From Desulfobacterales bacterium (lineage in GTDB: Bacteria > Desulfobacterota > Desulfobacteria > Desulfobacterales > JAFDCJ01), in NCBI GenBank assembly GCA_030066155.1, contig JASJCE010000021.1, positions 1-36,505 of the forward strand: 36,505 nt of DNA. The letters run 5' to 3'. The notes under the pieces were generated by a model that worked only from the letters and a program-made list of their open reading frames with translations, was not told the origin of the DNA and did not search any database. Both the position numbers and the translations under genes were made by a program. This document shows positions 16,670 through 24,273 of this stretch, piece by piece; within the stretch, counting starts at the first letter, position 1, and each line of letters opens with the position of its first letter.

Positions 16670-17023
16670 GCAGGTATCTCTTTATTGAAATCAAATCATT
16701 TTTGCGCAGGATTTGAGTAACTAAATTCCGACTTTTTTGTTGAGAAGAGAAATAAAATTGATAGAATACCACAAATATTCATTATTCAATATTCATTTCC
16801 GGCTTCGCCGGTTTGGGTTCACCGTTCAGGGTCAGCAAACAAACACACGTTCGGTATATATTCGAATAATTAAACGCTATAAAACGACTCTCTCCCAATT
16901 GCCTTGCCCTACCGTCAGCTTCGTCGGTGACCGCTGATTGCCGATTGATTTTTGCTCATTTGGGGTTATACTTCCCATAGTAATTGATAGCAAGCTATAA
17001 AAATAAGGAAAGGAAATCAGCAA
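16670..17023. other. Divergent spacer between the URO-D gene and trxA
   Basis: No gene is seen. It contains ATTCATTATTCAATATTCAT-type A/T words (near 16777-16797) followed by a small hairpin CCGGC-TTC-GCCGG (16799-16811) and the trx promoter candidate at 16945-16972. Confidence 0.6.
16945..16972 (+). promoter_or_regulatory. Candidate sigma70 promoter for thioredoxin
   Basis: TTGATT (16945-16950), 16 bases, TATACT (16967-16972). The start of transcription would be near 16979, about 45 bases before the ATG at 17024, with AAGGAAAGGAAA as ribosome site. Read by eye. Confidence 0.5.
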
Positions 17024-17386
17024 ATGGCTGAAAATCTGTTGGAAATTGAAGACAGCACCTTTGAATCGCAGGTACTTCAGGCAAAAAAACCGATTCTGGT
17101 TGATTTCTGGGCGCCCTGGTGCGGGCCCTGCAAAGCGATCGGGCCGCTGGTTGAGAAGCTGGCCGCAAGCTACGGGGATCAAATCATCTTTGCCAAGTGC
17201 AATGCCGATGACAACCCGGAAACCACGGGCAAGTTCGGTATCAAATCCATCCCGACCTTACTGTTCTTTAAAGACGGTGAGGTCTTTGATAAGATTGTCG
17301 GCATGACCAACCAGGCCAAAATAGAAGAAGTACTCAAAAAAATCCTGGCTGGGGGGCAAGGCTCCGCCCCGTTTATCGTGCAATGA
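17024..17386 (+). CDS. trxA: Thioredoxin
   Basis: The protein is 120 residues with the classical active site WCGPC (C33 and C36) in VDFWAPWCGPCKAIGP, the cis-proline region SIPTLLFFKDGEV, and KADDN-like CNADDNPETTGKFGIKS. It is a cytoplasmic dithiol reductase for ribonucleotide reductase, peroxiredoxins and other proteins. Standard thioredoxins end near residue 108; here the tail (ILAGGQGSAPFIVQ) is about ten residues longer. The codons of that tail form a GGGGC/GCCCC hairpin, and the gene's end overlaps the remnant of the opposite-strand gene by 14 bases, so the tail may be a recent extension. Confidence 0.95.
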   Translation: MAENLLEIEDSTFESQVLQAKKPILVDFWAPWCGPCKAIGPLVEKLAASYGDQIIFAKCNADDNPETTGKFGIKSIPTLLFFKDGEVFDKIVGMTNQAKIEEVLKKILAGGQGSAPFIVQ

Positions 17387-17674
17387 TATGCGCCTTCAAT
17401 CCGGCTGAGAAAATGGCCGTGATGCCGTTCACGATCCATGATGCGGCCATTCCGATCATCAGTATGCCGCAGGGGATATCGAAATGTTTTGATAGCGGCG
17501 GGCCAGGACGGATGTGCCTGTTCCCACCAGCAGCAAACCCGGCAATGTGCTGACGCCAAAAGCCAGCAATAAAACTCCTCCCTCCAACGGGCGGCTGGCA
17601 GTCAACGCCCTTGAAAAGTTCGCATATGACACTCCGCAGGGCAAAAACCCCATGAATATCCCGATTCGCGCCAT
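17373..17674 (-). pseudogene. Broken TauE/SafE (UreH-like) membrane transporter fragment
   Basis: One minus frame (17674 to about 17480) reads MGFLPCGVSYANFSRALTA, then LLAFGVSTLPGLLLVGTG and LARRYQN, the middle of the sulfite exporter TauE/SafE, UreH-like family. Near 17465-17490 the match jumps to another frame (DIPCGILMIGMAASWIVNG, then ITAIFSAGLK), which stops at 17373. The N-terminal half (with the GMCGG-like motif) is absent, and an in-frame stop lies just upstream of 17674. This is a decayed gene with at least one frameshift and a 5' deletion. It overlaps the end of thioredoxin. Confidence 0.7.
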
Positions 17675-18055
17675 TAGTGCCGGATTCGATTACGAGAAAG
17701 CTGAACGCACGAGGCAGCGGTAGCCCGGATTTTTTCGGGCGTCGCGATGCCGATCAGTTTGGGATGACGGGTGAGGCCCGGTTGACCGATTCCAAAGGAT
17801 AGGAGAAATGCCCTGCTATCAATATCACTTATCGATTTGTCGACTCCTCTATTCTATACCCCTTACAAAGATCCATAATTGACAATTAAGTATACAGAAT
17901 TCTCTGTGGAAACAGTCGAATTACCTGAAACCGGATTATATCTTTTCTTTTGATTTAACCGCTGGCATCCGATTATCCTGAAGACGTGGTTGACCCGTCT
18001 GCTTTGATACCTACTTTAAATTGATGGTTTCAGATTCAGGGCTAAAAGGTTGCAA
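17675..18055. other. Spacer before the adenylate cyclase gene
   Basis: No intact gene is seen. The first 150 bases may hold further decayed parts of the TauE/SafE gene. GCCCG and CGGGC (17723-17727 and 17736-17740) flank a GATTTTTT loop. The rest is A/T-rich and ends in the promoter candidate at 17990-18017. Confidence 0.55.
17990..18017 (+). promoter_or_regulatory. Candidate sigma70 promoter for the cyclase gene
   Basis: TTGACC (17990-17995), 16 bases, TACTTT (18012-18017), about 38 bases before the ATG at 18056. The -35 box is good and the -10 box weak. Read by eye. Confidence 0.35.
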
Positions 18056-19945
18056 ATGAACGAGGAGAGCTATCGCCGCAAGATAAGCGCCATTTTGAGT
18101 GCAGATGTCGTCGGTTACAGCCGGCTGATGGGCGACAACGAGGAGGAGACCGTCAGGACTCTCACGCGGTATCGCGAATTTATATTCGCCCTGATACAGG
18201 AGCACCGGGGACGGGTGGTCGATTCACCCGGCGATAATATCCTTGCCGAGTTTGCCAGTGTGGTAGACGCCCTGCGCTGTGCCCGGGACGTTCAACAAGA
18301 ACTGGCGAACCAGAATGCTGAACTTCCTGAAGCGCGACGCATGTTGTTTCGGATCGGCATTAATCTGGACGATGTAATCGAAGAAAAAGATCAAATTTAC
18401 GGCGACGGGGTCAATGTGGCTGCACGCCTGGAAAGCCTGGCAAATCCGGGCGGTATCAACATATCCGGAACTGTCTATGATCAGGTGAGGAATAAGCTGC
18501 CTTATCAATTCGAATTCACCGGCGAGCAGACGGTTAAAAATATCAAGGATCCGGTCAGGGTTTACCGGGTGGTGATGGCCCCGGATTCGCCGGCCAGGCC
18601 CGAACGGATTGCGCCAAAAAAGAGGAAAACGTCAAAAGCAGGAAAGGTTCTTTTGCTGCTAACCGCAATTGCCGTTTTGGGGGCAGGATTTTATTTTTGG
18701 GTCAATATGCATGTGCGGACCCTGTCCGATAAACCGTTTCCCGATGACCTTTCACATACCCCCATTTCCCGGGGTGCATCTATCGCGGTTTTGCCGTTTA
18801 AGAACTTGAGCGGTGATCCTGATCAGGAATATTTCAGCGACGGCATTACCAACGACATTATCACGGACCTGTCCCGATTTCGCGAACTGCTGGTTATCGC
18901 CAGCAACACCGTCTTTGGTTACAAGGGGAAAACAGTCAACATCACCGATGTCGGGCAACAACTGGGGGTTGGTTACGTTCTGGAAGGCAGTGTGCAAAAG
19001 GCAGGTCTTGATGTTCGGATCAATGCGCAGCTTATCGATGCATCCAATAACGCCCACGTCTGGGCAGAGCGGTACAAGCGTCAATACAGGGATATATTCA
19101 AGCTCCAAGAGAGTATTGTTCAGGCCATCGTTGCCAAGCTGGCCATTAAGACGCTCCAGCATGAGCAAATTCGGGCCCTGCGCAAACAGCCGCAGGATTT
19201 GCAGGCTTACGACTACGTTCTGCGCGGCTACGCCTATTACCACAGACGCACCAGGGCGGCATACGCGACAGCCCGCGAGATGTTCGCCAAAGCGGTCGCT
19301 CTCGATCCGCTCTACGCGACGGCTTATGTCGGTTTGGGGGAACTTGAATATGGCAAGGTGGCATACGGCTGGACGGAGTTTCCGGCAAAAGCGCTGGAGA
19401 ATGCCTTCAAGTTCGGTCAGAAAGCTGTCGAATTGGACGAATCCAATTCCTATGCCCACTCACTGCTGAGCATGGTTTATACGTTTCAAAACCAATATGA
19501 TTTGGCAATCAAAGCAGCTAAACGGGCCATCGAGCTTAATCCCAACGATTCGGGAAGTTACAATGAACTCGGATGGGCCTACCTGTGGTCCGGTCAAGTG
19601 GATCAGGCTATCACAGCGCTGGAGATGGCGCTGCGCCTTGACGGCTCGTCGCCGCGGAACATCTGGTGGCATTTAGGAATTTCGTATTATCTAAAGGAAC
19701 GCTATGAGAAGGCCATGCATATCCTGGAAGAAGGCCTTATCAAAAGGCCCGATTTTGTGGGCTATCACATCGCGCTGGCCGCAACCTATGCTCGACTTGG
19801 ACAAAAAGAGAAAGCCGCCCAGGCTGCAGCATCAATTCACCGTCTGGATCCGTTTTTCAACGTCGAATCTTTCGGTACGGGATTTCGCCAGCCTGCTCAT
19901 CGTGACGCCATTGTGGCAGGATTGCGAGAAGCAGGTCTAAAATGA
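18056..19945 (+). CDS. Class III adenylate/guanylate cyclase with TolB-like and TPR domains
   Basis: The start is ATG 18056 with AAAAGG before it; a TTG two codons upstream is in frame. The product is 629 residues. The cyclase domain (about 10-180) has the first metal Asp in ILSADVVGYSRLM, the second in GDNILAEF, and the transition-state Asn/Arg in GDGVNVAARLES. One membrane helix follows (KVLLLLTAIAVLGAGFYFWV, about 198-217). A TolB/FlgO-like domain comes next (SIAVLPFKNLSGDPDQEYFSDGI), then TPR repeats (about 395-600; AIELNPNDSGSYNELGWAYL). The cyclase should be cytoplasmic and the sensor part periplasmic. Such fusions turn an envelope signal into cAMP or cGMP; signal and nucleotide are not known. 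It converges with the YHS gene. Confidence 0.92.
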   Translation: MNEESYRRKISAILSADVVGYSRLMGDNEEETVRTLTRYREFIFALIQEHRGRVVDSPGDNILAEFASVVDALRCARDVQQELANQNAELPEARRMLFRIGINLDDVIEEKDQIYGDGVNVAARLESLANPGGINISGTVYDQVRNKLPYQFEFTGEQTVKNIKDPVRVYRVVMAPDSPARPERIAPKKRKTSKAGKVLLLLTAIAVLGAGFYFWVNMHVRTLSDKPFPDDLSHTPISRGASIAVLPFKNLSGDPDQEYFSDGITNDIITDLSRFRELLVIASNTVFGYKGKTVNITDVGQQLGVGYVLEGSVQKAGLDVRINAQLIDASNNAHVWAERYKRQYRDIFKLQESIVQAIVAKLAIKTLQHEQIRALRKQPQDLQAYDYVLRGYAYYHRRTRAAYATAREMFAKAVALDPLYATAYVGLGELEYGKVAYGWTEFPAKALENAFKFGQKAVELDESNSYAHSLLSMVYTFQNQYDLAIKAAKRAIELNPNDSGSYNELGWAYLWSGQVDQAITALEMALRLDGSSPRNIWWHLGISYYLKERYEKAMHILEEGLIKRPDFVGYHIALAATYARLGQKEKAAQAAASIHRLDPFFNVESFGTGFRQPAHRDAIVAGLREAGLK

Positions 19946-19965
19946 CGGTCAAGTGTTTGCAAAGT

Positions 19966-20004
19966 CAAATAAAACAGTACTGAAATTGAAAAAGAATTCA
20001 GTAC
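19966..20004 (-). terminator. Intrinsic terminator for the YHS gene
   Basis: GTACTGAA (19977-19984) and TTCAGTAC (19997-20004) form a perfect 8-base stem with a 12-base loop. Read on the minus strand, the stem is followed by TGTTTTATTTG, so it ends transcripts of the YHS gene ten bases after the TAA at 20014-20016. This placement supports the longer reading frame, not the TGA, as the true end of that gene. Confidence 0.6.
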
Positions 20005-20013
20005 GGTCGACTT

Positions 20014-20487
20014 TTACTTTTTGCTCAGCGCCTCCCAGGCCGCGTCAGCCTTTTGAATATTTGCTGACGCCTCGGCTTCAAACTCTTTGCCACCTTTAGC
20101 GTCCCAATTCAGATAGAGTTTGCCGTCGATGATCTTAAACACCTTCGGATCTACACCGGCAGCCTTGCCGGTCGTCGACAGACTCCGTGCTCAGTATCCG
20201 CCGTATTGCGGCGCATATCTTTCCGGATCGGCGACAAATAGATCTCTATTTTCAGCACTCGTGAAATACCATTTGGCATCGTTCCACTTGTGGGCGTACT
20301 TCCGTTGGCCTTTGATTGCGCGGCCTTCGGTATGGTAGGCGACCGTGTCATAGCCTTTGATGGCGACGCCAAAAAATGTCGAATTTACCTGGTCGAAGGC
20401 GCATGCGGCAGATGGCAGTACAACAAAAAGTAACGCGGCCAGTGTGATCAGGATGGCCGGTCTAATCGTTTTAAATATCCGGTTCAT
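20014..20487 (-). CDS. YHS-domain periplasmic protein with in-frame TGA at the conserved Cys position (candidate selenoprotein)
   Basis: Conventional reading stops after 98 residues at TGA (20191-20193), but the same frame continues for 58 more codons to TAA at 20014-20016. A signal peptide (1-30, cleavage likely after ACA) leads to the YHS domain: GVAIKGYDTVAYHTEGRAIKG, WNDAKWYFTSAENRDLF, DPERYAPQYGGY. From knowledge of this family, the next residue is Cys (YGGYCA) and the chain goes on with DPxxWxIVDGKLYLNY; here the frame after TGA reads ARSLS, DPKVFKIIDGKLYLNW and ends ADAAWEALSKK. So TGA replaces exactly the Cys codon, at residue 99 of 157. AAAGGAG lies 9 bases before the ATG. Selenocysteine is the best reading; a nonsense mutation from TGC or TGT is the alternative. 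Confidence 0.75.
20152..20177 (-). promoter_or_regulatory. Candidate bacterial SECIS hairpin
   Basis: On the minus strand, ACCGGC pairs perfectly with GCCGGT around AAGGCT (20155-20172). An A-U pair can close the loop to AGGC, and two further base pairs extend the stem past a one-base bulge. The loop begins 25 bases after the TGA. A GG-containing small apical loop 16-37 bases after UGA is the published bacterial SECIS pattern, and the E. coli fdhF element has a comparable GC-AGGUCU-GC apex. It lies within the downstream coding sequence, as expected for bacteria. Confidence 0.6.
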
Positions 20488-20586
20488 TTTAATGTATCTC
20501 CTTTAGAATCGGGAGTGCGTTGGTGGACAATTAACTTGCACCCAACGTATTCAGGTAAAGGGATTATCAATCTTCCCGTATCTTAA

Positions 20587-20620
20587 CCCGGAACGCAGAA
20601 CCCTGAACCCTTAAACCATA
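20587..20620. repeat. GAACCCTGAACC word repeat
   Basis: Degenerate consecutive words AACCCGGAACGCAGAACCCT and GAACCC belong to the same family as the runs near 5411, 15578 and 25972. No opposite arm is obvious within 150 bases. Confidence 0.55.
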
Positions 20621-20812
20621 TAAATACACTAAGTCCTAAATCTCAGTCGTAAAGAGGCGCTTTGAATTACACGGAATGCTTTCAGGGAAGACTAATGACC
20701 GGTTCGATCGGCTAACCTTCCGGGTCATAGTTGACCCTCTTGATCAGAAACACGCATATTTTCCATCACCGAGAGTTCGGTTATTGGTGTCAGGATTGCA
20801 GGCATTCTGCTA

Positions 20813-20850
20813 TTGACATTTCCTGGCATTATACCTATGTCGTAAATGTC
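20813..20850 (+). promoter_or_regulatory. Candidate promoter with overlapping dyad, aldolase gene
   Basis: TTGACA (20813-20818, a consensus -35 box), 17 bases, TATGTC (20836-20841). GACATTT (20815-20821) and AAATGTC (20844-20850) form a perfect 7-base inverted repeat bracketing the -10 region, which a repressor could use. The leader to the ATG at 20982 would be about 134 bases. Confidence 0.4.
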
Positions 20851-20981
20851 CCATATTGAGAGACTTGCTGCCAATTTGCTGATTGCTACAAAGTTCAATG
20901 GCCAACTTTGCGATCAGGACCTAATTATTTTCAAATTTGTGAATCTGCAGTTCAAAGGTACCCGAGAAGAGATGGAATGCT

Positions 20982-21638
20982 ATGAAGAATTACGACAATA
21001 TTAGACGTGAGGTATTGGAAACAAGCCATTGGTTGGTCGAAAATGGATATTTGGGGCGGTTGAGCAGTGGCGGCAACATCTCTGCGAGAGTTCCCGGTAA
21101 GGAAATTGTTGCCATAACCCCTTCGGGGATTCCATATTTCTCGCTAAAAGAGAACGATATCTGTGTCATTGACCTGAATATCAATTCTATTGAGGGCAGC
21201 CTATCCCCATCCATTGAAGCGCCGATGCACGTCGGGGTCTACCAGCATCGATCTGATGTCAATGCGGTCATTCACACCCACCAGCCCTTTGCCAATACGC
21301 TATCAATCATCAACAAACCGATTCCGGCCCTGTTCGAAGAGGTTATCGTTGAAATTGGTCACGAGGTAGATATCATACCCTATGCTTATTCCGGCAGCTC
21401 GGACTTGGTGGCCAATGTCAACAGTAAATTGGGTAATTTGTGTCATTGCTATCTCATTCAAAATCACGGAACCTTATGCCTGGGAACCGACGCGAAGCAG
21501 GCGATGAAGAATTCAGAATTACTTGAGCACGTCGCTCAAATTTACTGTCAGGCACTTGCAACCGGTGAGCAGATTCAAACCCTGCCGCAATCTGCAATAG
21601 CTCATTTTAAGGAAATGCGCCAATTGAGATTAAAATAG
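20982..21638 (+). CDS. Class II aldolase (FucA/AraD family)
   Basis: The protein is 218 residues, the usual size for L-fuculose-1-phosphate aldolase and relatives. Family landmarks are present: phosphate-binding GGNISAR (30-36) and TPSG (46-49), catalytic E79 in SIEAPMH, and zinc ligands H98, H100 (IHTHQPFA) and H162 (NHGTLCLG). These correspond to E73, H92, H94 and H155 of FucA. It should cleave a ketose-1-phosphate to dihydroxyacetone phosphate and an aldehyde in the cytoplasm, though epimerases and decarboxylases share the fold. It converges on the ABC importer operon and is probably the last enzymatic step of that pathway. Confidence 0.88.
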   Translation: MKNYDNIRREVLETSHWLVENGYLGRLSSGGNISARVPGKEIVAITPSGIPYFSLKENDICVIDLNINSIEGSLSPSIEAPMHVGVYQHRSDVNAVIHTHQPFANTLSIINKPIPALFEEVIVEIGHEVDIIPYAYSGSSDLVANVNSKLGNLCHCYLIQNHGTLCLGTDAKQAMKNSELLEHVAQIYCQALATGEQIQTLPQSAIAHFKEMRQLRLK

Positions 21639-21791
21639 GCTGGCGCAGAAAGTTAACCGATACCGCGCTTCACTTCATAAACCTCGCCTTCGACCATTGT
21701 AACGAAAAATCGATAACCGTGAAATACATCAGTACTATTTCGTGAGAGAACATGGCGGGCTCTAAGAGGCGAATCGGGCTCACTCCGGTAT

Positions 21792-22886
21792 CTATCCAAT
21801 TACTGCAAGACGCTGCTGGCTTGATTGATCGAAAAAGTGAACCCGTTCGACATCTACTCTTAGACGGCATTTGGCATTTCGCGGAATACCAAATCTTCCC
21901 TGATTGGCAACGATTAATTTCTGACCGCCGATATCAAATGAAAACTGGGTTTCGGTTCCCGTTGTCTCGCTAAGCGACAGCTGTGCTTCAATGAGTTTGG
22001 CGGCGCTTTCGGAATTATCAGCCAGGACTTTAATGTGCTGCGGCCGGATGCCATAGATTATTTTTTGACCTATTCCCAGCGTATTTTCCAGTGGTAGGGG
22101 AAGAATGGCATCGCGGCTGCGAAATATTTTTTCGCCGTTCGCGGCGGTGATTTCTCCCTCGATAAGATTTATGGAAGGCGTGCCGATAAAATCTGCAACA
22201 AAGACATTGGCCGGCTGGTCAAATACCTCGGTCGGAGACCCGATTTGTTGAATGACGCCAAGGCGCATGACCAGGATTTTGTCGGCCATGGTCATTGCCT
22301 CGACCTGATCATGGGTAACGTAAATGGTGGTCGCACCGAGTTCATCATGCAATGAACGAACCTCAAAGCGCATTTGTTCCCTTAATTTGGCGTCCAAATT
22401 GGACAACGGCTCGTCGAATAAAAAAACTTTCGGATCGCGTACGATTGCCCGCCCCATTGCAACCCGTTGGGCTTGTCCGCCTGAAAGCTGGCTCGGATAG
22501 CGATCGAGCAGTTCTTCAATATTTAAGATTTTCGTTGCCCATTTAACCCGTTTGTCAATTTCGGATTTATCAACTTTTTTGACCTGCATGCTGAACGCAA
22601 TATTATTGTAAACATTCATCTGGGGATATAGGGCATAGTTTTGAAACACCATTGCGATATCCCGGTCTCTTGGATGAATCCGGTTGACCAGTTTGCCGTC
22701 GATGAAGAGATTGCCGGATGAGATCGTATCCAGCCCGGCCGTCAACCGCAGCAAGGTTGATTTGCCGCAGCCGGAGGGTCCTAGCAGAGCGACAAACTCC
22801 CCGGCTTTTACTTCGACATTAATGTCCTGCAGTGCCTGCACTTTGCCAAAATTCTTGTGGATACCCTCGTAGACAACTGTTGCCAT
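21792..22886 (-). CDS. Carbohydrate ABC importer ATPase (MalK/UgpC type)
   Basis: The protein is 364 residues, full length for the MalK/UgpC group. Walker [10 protein letters not shown] (36-44), Q loop at [11 protein letters not shown], signature LSGGQ (134-138), Walker B VFLFDEP (154-160) and switch His in VTHDQ are all present. A C-terminal OB-fold regulatory region follows ([11 protein letters not shown], then FDQ near the end). It powers uptake through the two permeases encoded upstream in the same operon. GCAGGAG lies before the ATG. The last gene of the minus-strand operon; its stop faces the aldolase gene. Confidence 0.94.
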   Translation of the reverse strand: MATVVYEGIHKNFGKVQALQDINVEVKAGEFVALLGPSGCGKSTLLRLTAGLDTISSGNLFIDGKLVNRIHPRDRDIAMVFQNYALYPQMNVYNNIAFSMQVKKVDKSEIDKRVKWATKILNIEELLDRYPSQLSGGQAQRVAMGRAIVRDPKVFLFDEPLSNLDAKLREQMRFEVRSLHDELGATTIYVTHDQVEAMTMADKILVMRLGVIQQIGSPTEVFDQPANVFVADFIGTPSINLIEGEITAANGEKIFRSRDAILPLPLENTLGIGQKIIYGIRPQHIKVLADNSESAAKLIEAQLSLSETTGTETQFSFDIGGQKLIVANQGRFGIPRNAKCRLRVDVERVHFFDQSSQQRLAVIG

Positions 22887-22926
22887 CTATACTCCTGCCA
22901 TAGAGTGAAGGGTTAGCGGCGATTTT

Positions 22927-24240
22927 TTATCTGCACTCAGCAGCGAATGCTTCTAGGATTCCCGAGTCAGCGGCTATATCGAGCATGGTAAAGCGATCCC
23001 TTACTTCGCGGGAATAGAGCACGACATCCTGATAAAATGCTTGGGGCAGCCCCAGATCACATCCGGTTGTGACGGCGCCAATATCCCGCATTGCCGCCGA
23101 CAACTTTTCATAAGGCAGCATGACCGCCCCCAGTTTCTCCGTAAATTTCTTCCAATTTTCCGAGAAATACCGATTTATTCTGTCGGTTTCTTTGCGATCA
23201 AGAGCCTTCTTTTTAAATTCTTCGATACATTGCTGCCCGATTTCCTTGCCATAGCGGGCATTTATGTCGGTTTCCTTAAGTTTAGTCGGTTTTAGAACGG
23301 GCGGAACATCATTATTCAAAATAAGGTTTTGCAGACGCGACATGGTTAACGAGGTTACCCCGACCTGTTCGCCGTGCAACGTATTGGGATTCACGTCATG
23401 GAAGAACATATCAATATAATGGGACATCATATGCTCGCCCATGCTGCCGGGATGGCTTGTATTGGTAATGCAAACTGCCAGTCCCATCAGGGCACACATC
23501 CGAACCAGTGTGCCGAATGCTTTAAAATCTCCTTCCTGCAGAGCTTTGGCGTGTCCGAAAAGTTTATCTTCATCATGGGCCAGTAAAAAATAGGGGAGCT
23601 GATGGTATTCCGTTCCAAACAGTAAATGGGACATTAACCAGTCGACCTGGGCGGTTGTGCGGCAGATCAAATCGGCAAAAGCACTGCGGGTTAGCCGGAT
23701 CGGACACTGAGAGATAACCGATAAGTCGAAAAATACCCCTTGAGCCGGCAGGGCGGTGATCGACCTTTTAAAGCCGCCGAAAGAAATCGATGCGGTGGGT
23801 GTCCCATATGCCAGTTGCGGTGAAGTGGGAAAAACCGAATATTTCTTTTTATCTATAAAAGAAGCGTATTTGACACTGTCGTTTAGTGTACCTGCGCCGA
23901 CTGCGATCAATGCATCACAATGTCGGGTTAAATGTCTTAATTCCTCTACGCTTTCACTGTCGGCCTGGGGTTTTTTCCAAACGATTTCTTCGATGGCGAA
24001 TCCATCTGAACGTAATGCCGATCCGATTCTTCGTCCAAGTACTTCATAGGTGTACCGGTCCGCTACGACCGCCAGCTTTTCATTGCGGTGTAGCGGATGA
24101 ACCAGCTCGCCCTCCATGCCGTCCAGCGATTTCTTAATGGCAATAGAATTGATGTCGACCGATATCGGTTGACCTGTGAGCGGATCTTTCCACTCACCGG
24201 TCACCAATTCGTTAATGACGCCACCGTAATCTTCGGACAT
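22927..24240 (-). CDS. sn-Glycerol-1-phosphate dehydrogenase-family protein (AraM/EgsA-like)
   Basis: The product is about 437 residues from the second ATG (24240), which AGAGG precedes at a better distance than the first. The NAD-binding motif region is ALIAVGAGTLNDSVKYASF, followed by FPTSPQLAYGTPTASISFGGFKRSITALPAQGVFFDL, matching the G1PDH pattern VGGGTxxDxxKY, VPTAASxDGYASP. The metal site is in SHPGSMGEHMMSHYIDM and LHGEQVGV. This family of metal-dependent alcohol dehydrogenases interconverts dihydroxyacetone phosphate and glycerol-1-phosphate in archaea and Bacillus (AraM); other polyol phosphates are possible substrates. It lies 33 bases downstream of the kinase gene, suggesting it oxidises the phosphorylated product. 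Confidence 0.85.
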   Translation of the reverse strand: MSEDYGGVINELVTGEWKDPLTGQPISVDINSIAIKKSLDGMEGELVHPLHRNEKLAVVADRYTYEVLGRRIGSALRSDGFAIEEIVWKKPQADSESVEELRHLTRHCDALIAVGAGTLNDSVKYASFIDKKKYSVFPTSPQLAYGTPTASISFGGFKRSITALPAQGVFFDLSVISQCPIRLTRSAFADLICRTTAQVDWLMSHLLFGTEYHQLPYFLLAHDEDKLFGHAKALQEGDFKAFGTLVRMCALMGLAVCITNTSHPGSMGEHMMSHYIDMFFHDVNPNTLHGEQVGVTSLTMSRLQNLILNNDVPPVLKPTKLKETDINARYGKEIGQQCIEEFKKKALDRKETDRINRYFSENWKKFTEKLGAVMLPYEKLSAAMRDIGAVTTGCDLGLPQAFYQDVVLYSREVRDRFTMLDIAADSGILEAFAAECR

Positions 24241-24273
24241 CATTACCTCTGGAAGGTTAGTTGCCGCCGGGGG

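Larger units (their letters stand above)
20488..20981. other. Divergent spacer between the YHS gene and the aldolase gene
   Basis: No open frame looks coding. It holds a GAACCC word run (AACCCGGAACGCAGAACCCT, GAACCC, TTAAACC; 20587-20620), the aldolase promoter candidate at 20813-20841 and a GACATTT/AAATGTC dyad around its -10 box. Confidence 0.6.

Noticed and set aside
20191-20487. Annotating the YHS gene as ending at the TGA (98 residues)
   Set aside because: The family continues past this point, the downstream frame matches it, and the terminator is placed after the later TAA.
21653-21799. 49-codon minus-strand frame overlapping the stop of the ABC ATPase gene (reads HGYRFFVTMVEGEVYEVKRG near its end)
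   Set aside because: It would need a TTG start with no ribosome site. The peptide looks protein-like and could be a remnant of a lost gene, but I cannot name a family.
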